Assembly: GCA_002105175.1 (NCBI GenBank)
Contig: MCGE01000003.1
Location: forward strand, 496,001 to 560,000
Origin: Absidia repens
Lineage: Eukaryota; Mucoromycota; Mucoromycetes; Mucorales; Cunninghamellaceae
Length of the DNA stretch: 64,000 bases
Reading direction: 5' to 3'
The position numbers were made by a program, and so were the translations under genes. Below the pieces are notes generated by a model. The model was not told the origin of the DNA and made no database searches. It saw only the letters and a list, made by a program, of their open reading frames with translations. Positions 61,226-64,000 of the stretch are shown piece after piece (position 1 is the first letter of the stretch; every line of letters begins with the position of its first letter).

Positions 61226-61939
61226 TCTTATGATTTGTAATTTGTGTAGTGGTATATAACCCTCAAGGGGCGTATTCAATCTCCGCATTGAAACAATAAA
61301 AAGCCCCCCCCATCAAACACACACAATCAGACAGTAATATATATTAAAACCATTAGTTTTTATTGCGCATGAGGAGGCTTCCAAATCAATAAAAGGATAA
61401 AAAAATAAAAAAAACTCCCTGTCGCACCATGAAAAATGATGGCATGCAAAACTGTTCCTTCAAAAAATCCGTGACTAAATAAATTGAAATCCCGATCAGG
61501 AACAATGCAAAATAAAAATAAAGTAATCCACACAGCAATTGTGATGAAGAAAAGAAAACAATGATTCACTTCATGAAATCATTAGATCTCAAAAAATAGA
61601 AGAAAAAAAAATAAGATACCCTTGCAATGTTATCAATCATACCATTGTATACGTAACATTAGACCATCATACGATTATGACAAAGATGATGATGATGATA
61701 AAAAATAATAGTATCAATAAACCCATGTATTATCTATTTTCAATAAAATATAAGATATAGTATATAAAGAGTGACATTTTTTATTAATAAAAACCATATA
61801 CAAGAATCTCACTTGATTCTACCTGTCTTATATTCATTTTTCTATTTTTTTTTTTTTTACTTTTTTAGCTATTTTACAATCGGAGATATCTTAAAACCTT
61901 AACTTGTCACCCAAAGTCATTTTTTTTTTTTTTTTCCTG
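61226..61939. other. Intergenic; nothing identified
   Basis: AT-rich DNA with short low-complexity runs (GATGATGATGATG near 61686-61698; poly(T) near 61846-61858 and 61921-61935). No gene supported. Confidence 0.45.
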
Positions 61940-62970
61940 GCCCACCGTTGACGCCCTATCCACCATAGGAGCCGTCCATCCTTTTTTTTTTTTTTTTTTT
62001 TTCTCAATTGCTGCCCACCCATAGTGCCAAACCACAGAGTCTTCCATCCCATCCCATCAAAACCCACACTTCAGAAACTCCCTGCCACCCAGTAGCTACA
62101 TAATTAATACTATTCTCAACTTTGCTCTTCAATATACCCCACCGCAACGAAATACACTGTAATAGCTATTTTCTTCACACAAACACATCCTTGTTTTCTT
62201 TTCTACGCACAAACTTATAGACTTGGTAGAAGAAGCCTCCATAATACCTAATCCGTTCCTTTTTCATATATGTATAGACGCACTTTTTTTTTCTATGCAT
62301 ATGTAATACACATTCGATGAAGCTCATCATGTAAACGTACAACAGAGAAACTAATTATAATAAAAAGAACATATTTATTCAGACGTAGATACAAACGATG
62401 ACAAACTATTACTAAACTAATGAGTGCTAATCTACTGTCGTTCCCAAATCCTTCATCCAAAATGAAAGCGTTTCCCCTTGATGTTTGTTTTGCGTTTTTT
62501 AAAACGCCCCTAATTCAAGTTCTAACACTAATCCTAGATCATCAGTACGCCAATGAGCCGTGTCATCAAATCACTCGGACTATCATGAAGGAAAAAAAAA
62601 TAAAAAGAAAGAAAAAGAGCGGAAAAAAAAATAGAAAGCAAAATGCGGAGCCTGAATCATCCAGCCTTTTTTTAATGTCAAAACATCAGGGAAAGGGCAA
62701 TCGCTATAATTTCCATAGTGCATAATTCGTTTTATCTTCCAGTGGAAAGGCAGTTGCAACCCCTACATAATCAAGCTCTAATTTCTCCGACGCCTTTCAA
62801 GTAAGCTTTTATTTCAGCACACAAAACTCCCCCCCAAAGTGCGAAATGGCGGAGGCTTTAATCCTATCCCATCAAAATTCACACTTTAATAAAAAACCGT
62901 GACAACCAATAAATTGAAAAATGTCCAAAAGCTCCAGTCGAGCACCAGAGCGTTTATTGATAAAATAAAA
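61940..62970 (-). repeat. Composite dispersed repeat family 2, copy near-identical to 23 kb
   Basis: Matches 23.17-24.02 kb closely: CCACCATAGGAGCCG start, TCTTCCATCCCATCCCATCA, core at 62455-62483, TTTCAAGTAAGCTTTTATTT near 62797-62816. The end module (ACCAGAGCGTTTATTGAT, about 62945-62962) resembles the one at 10.68 kb. It holds ~70 bp (about 62192-62262) absent from the 23-kb copy. Confidence 0.85.
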
Positions 62971-63354
62971 AGATACTCCATTAATACGATACTGTATCAT
63001 GAATGCTACACTCATGTATTCAGCCACTGGACCAAAGCTATTTTCAATTCATCTAGTGAAATTATTTTCATTCGAGGCGGATGATATAGTATAAAGACAA
63101 TGCTCCAATATAAATAATATAATAAAGAATGACAAAGAATAAAAGATGTAATTTGACGGACATTCAGGTGATTTATTATTAGTACGATATGAAGCAGAGC
63201 TAAAGAAACGATAAACAATATTGTCGGATATAGAACCATATATTTTTTATTCTAAACAATAAAAATTGCTAATACAAGGCAAAGTAAGTAATATATCTAA
63301 ACTACCAAAAACAATGTAGCGTTTCCGAAAGGCACATCACCTAAGAAAAAGGGT
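62971..63354. other. 3' flank of polo-like kinase gene
   Basis: AT-rich; contains AATAAA-like signals in both orientations. No gene supported. Confidence 0.4.
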
Positions 63355-64000
63355 TCAGGCTCCATGTACTTGTGATTGTAAGATGTCCCTTGCGTAGACC
63401 AATGATGCGAGCAGTTCCGGATTGCCTGTTGCAATAGCTTCGGCTAATTCGTACATTTTGAGTCTTTTTAAGCGATCCACATAGATGATTTTTGTCCCAT
63501 GTTCCATAAACACCAACTTTGTCCTTGAAAAAAAGTTGAACTACCATAAAAAAAAAAAAAAAAACAAACAAACAGGGAATGAAGCGTTATGTCTCTTGAA
63601 TTCTATCTTTCATCGTTTTTTCTCGCTTACTTGAAGTATATTGTTGCTGAGTCGAAACACAACTGCTTCATCAGTCACGACATACTTGACCAAATAAGTA
63701 CCGCTGCTTTTCGTTGGTTTGTTTTTCAGTGGAAGGCACGCCAGTTTTCGGTCCATATAGTATGTGAAGTTGGCCATTAAATACTGTTTTTTGCGAAGTT
63801 GGTCAGGAATATTTGTGCATTGATATTTTTGTACTATTGGCTGAGATCCATGGACAATATATCGAAAAGTTCTATTCATGCAGATGTATATAAAGGGTGA
63901 GTTTCAGTGATTGCAGAGTAAATAAACTTACTTTTCATCAAAGGTAGAGATTGTAGTTTCATCATTGAAAAGGACACCCGCTTCACCGTCAGAGATGGAA
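63355..64000 (-). CDS. CDC5: Polo-like kinase, C-terminal polo-box region (partial, runs off the window)
   Basis: Mitotic Ser/Thr kinase of the PLK1/Plo1/Cdc5 type; only the end of the gene is inside the window. Exons: 63932-64000 (continues past the edge), 63631-63871, 63355-63540. The first exon encodes the end of the first polo-box strand set (SISDGEAGVLFNDETTIS). The second encodes FRYIVHGSQPIVQKY, the linker and the start of polo box 2 (VTDEAVVFRLSNNILQ), and the last FNFFSRTKLVFMEHGTKIIY followed by a helix ending in LVYARDILQSQVHGA. Polo boxes bind phosphorylated targets and steer the kinase to spindle poles and kinetochores. Junctions are GT-AG and in phase. The kinase domain lies outside, so its intactness is unknown. 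Confidence 0.88.

Noticed and set aside
1..64000. CRISPR array, bacterial operon or virus-derived gene block
   Set aside because: No regular short repeat-spacer pattern, no prokaryotic gene layout, and no viral proteins recognised; all supported genes are intron-bearing or typical eukaryotic genes.

Overview
The window looks like nuclear DNA of a filamentous early-diverging fungus, most likely Mucoromycota (Mucorales-like). The reasons are AT-rich intergenic DNA, many short GT-AG introns (about 55-120 bp), fungal-only families (a Zn2Cys6 regulator, an AVT3-type transporter, a fungal PHD-like remodeller), and a KAT14/ATAC2-type acetyltransferase and Rpn8, GET1 and MDM34 genes with ordinary eukaryotic sequence. 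The species cannot be named from the sequence alone.

Layout. 0-3 kb: a dispersed repeat followed by two inverted copies of a TA-flanked terminal-inverted-repeat element. 3.2-8.9 kb (-): a Mit1/CHD-type chromatin remodeller. 9.7-10.7 kb: composite repeat. 11.2-13.3 kb (+): vacuolar amino-acid transporter. 13.9-16.3 kb: two opposed repeat copies. 16.7-17.1 kb (+): a 99-aa unknown gene. 18.9-20.1 kb (+): mitochondrial-type adenylate kinase. 20.5-24.1 kb: repeats, including a palindromic tandem array. 25.1-28.1 kb (-): KAT14-like acetyltransferase. 28.3-30.9 kb (-): Zn2Cys6 transcription factor. 31.2-32.2 kb (+): F-box protein. 32.3-33.9 kb: traces of an unrecognised decayed gene. 34.4-36.2 kb (+): Sel1-repeat protein. 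38.4-40.0 kb (+): cytochrome P450. 40.4-43.5 kb: repeats, with a 390-bp direct duplication. 44.3-45.6 kb (-): disrupted RPN8. 46.0-49.0 kb (+): phospholipase D. 49.7-51.7 kb (+): short/branched-chain acyl-CoA dehydrogenase. 54.0-55.3 kb (-): NIF3 protein. 55.5-56.4 kb (+): GET1. 56.7-57.9 kb (+): MDM34 pseudogene. 61.15-61.23 kb (-): tRNA-Lys(CUU). 61.9-63.0 kb: composite repeat. 63.4 kb to the right edge (-): C-terminal part of a polo-like kinase.

The genes are ordinary housekeeping and regulatory genes and do not form a cluster. Splice sites were read by eye; for every intact gene where I list exon positions or a residue count, the summed exon lengths are divisible by three. Two things stand out. 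First, two conserved genes (RPN8, MDM34) and one unrecognised gene are broken next to intact neighbours, as expected for relics of duplicated genes (or, for RPN8, assembly error). Second, about 15 dispersed elements share a strongly conserved core around GGGGAAACCCTTTC while their flanks differ.
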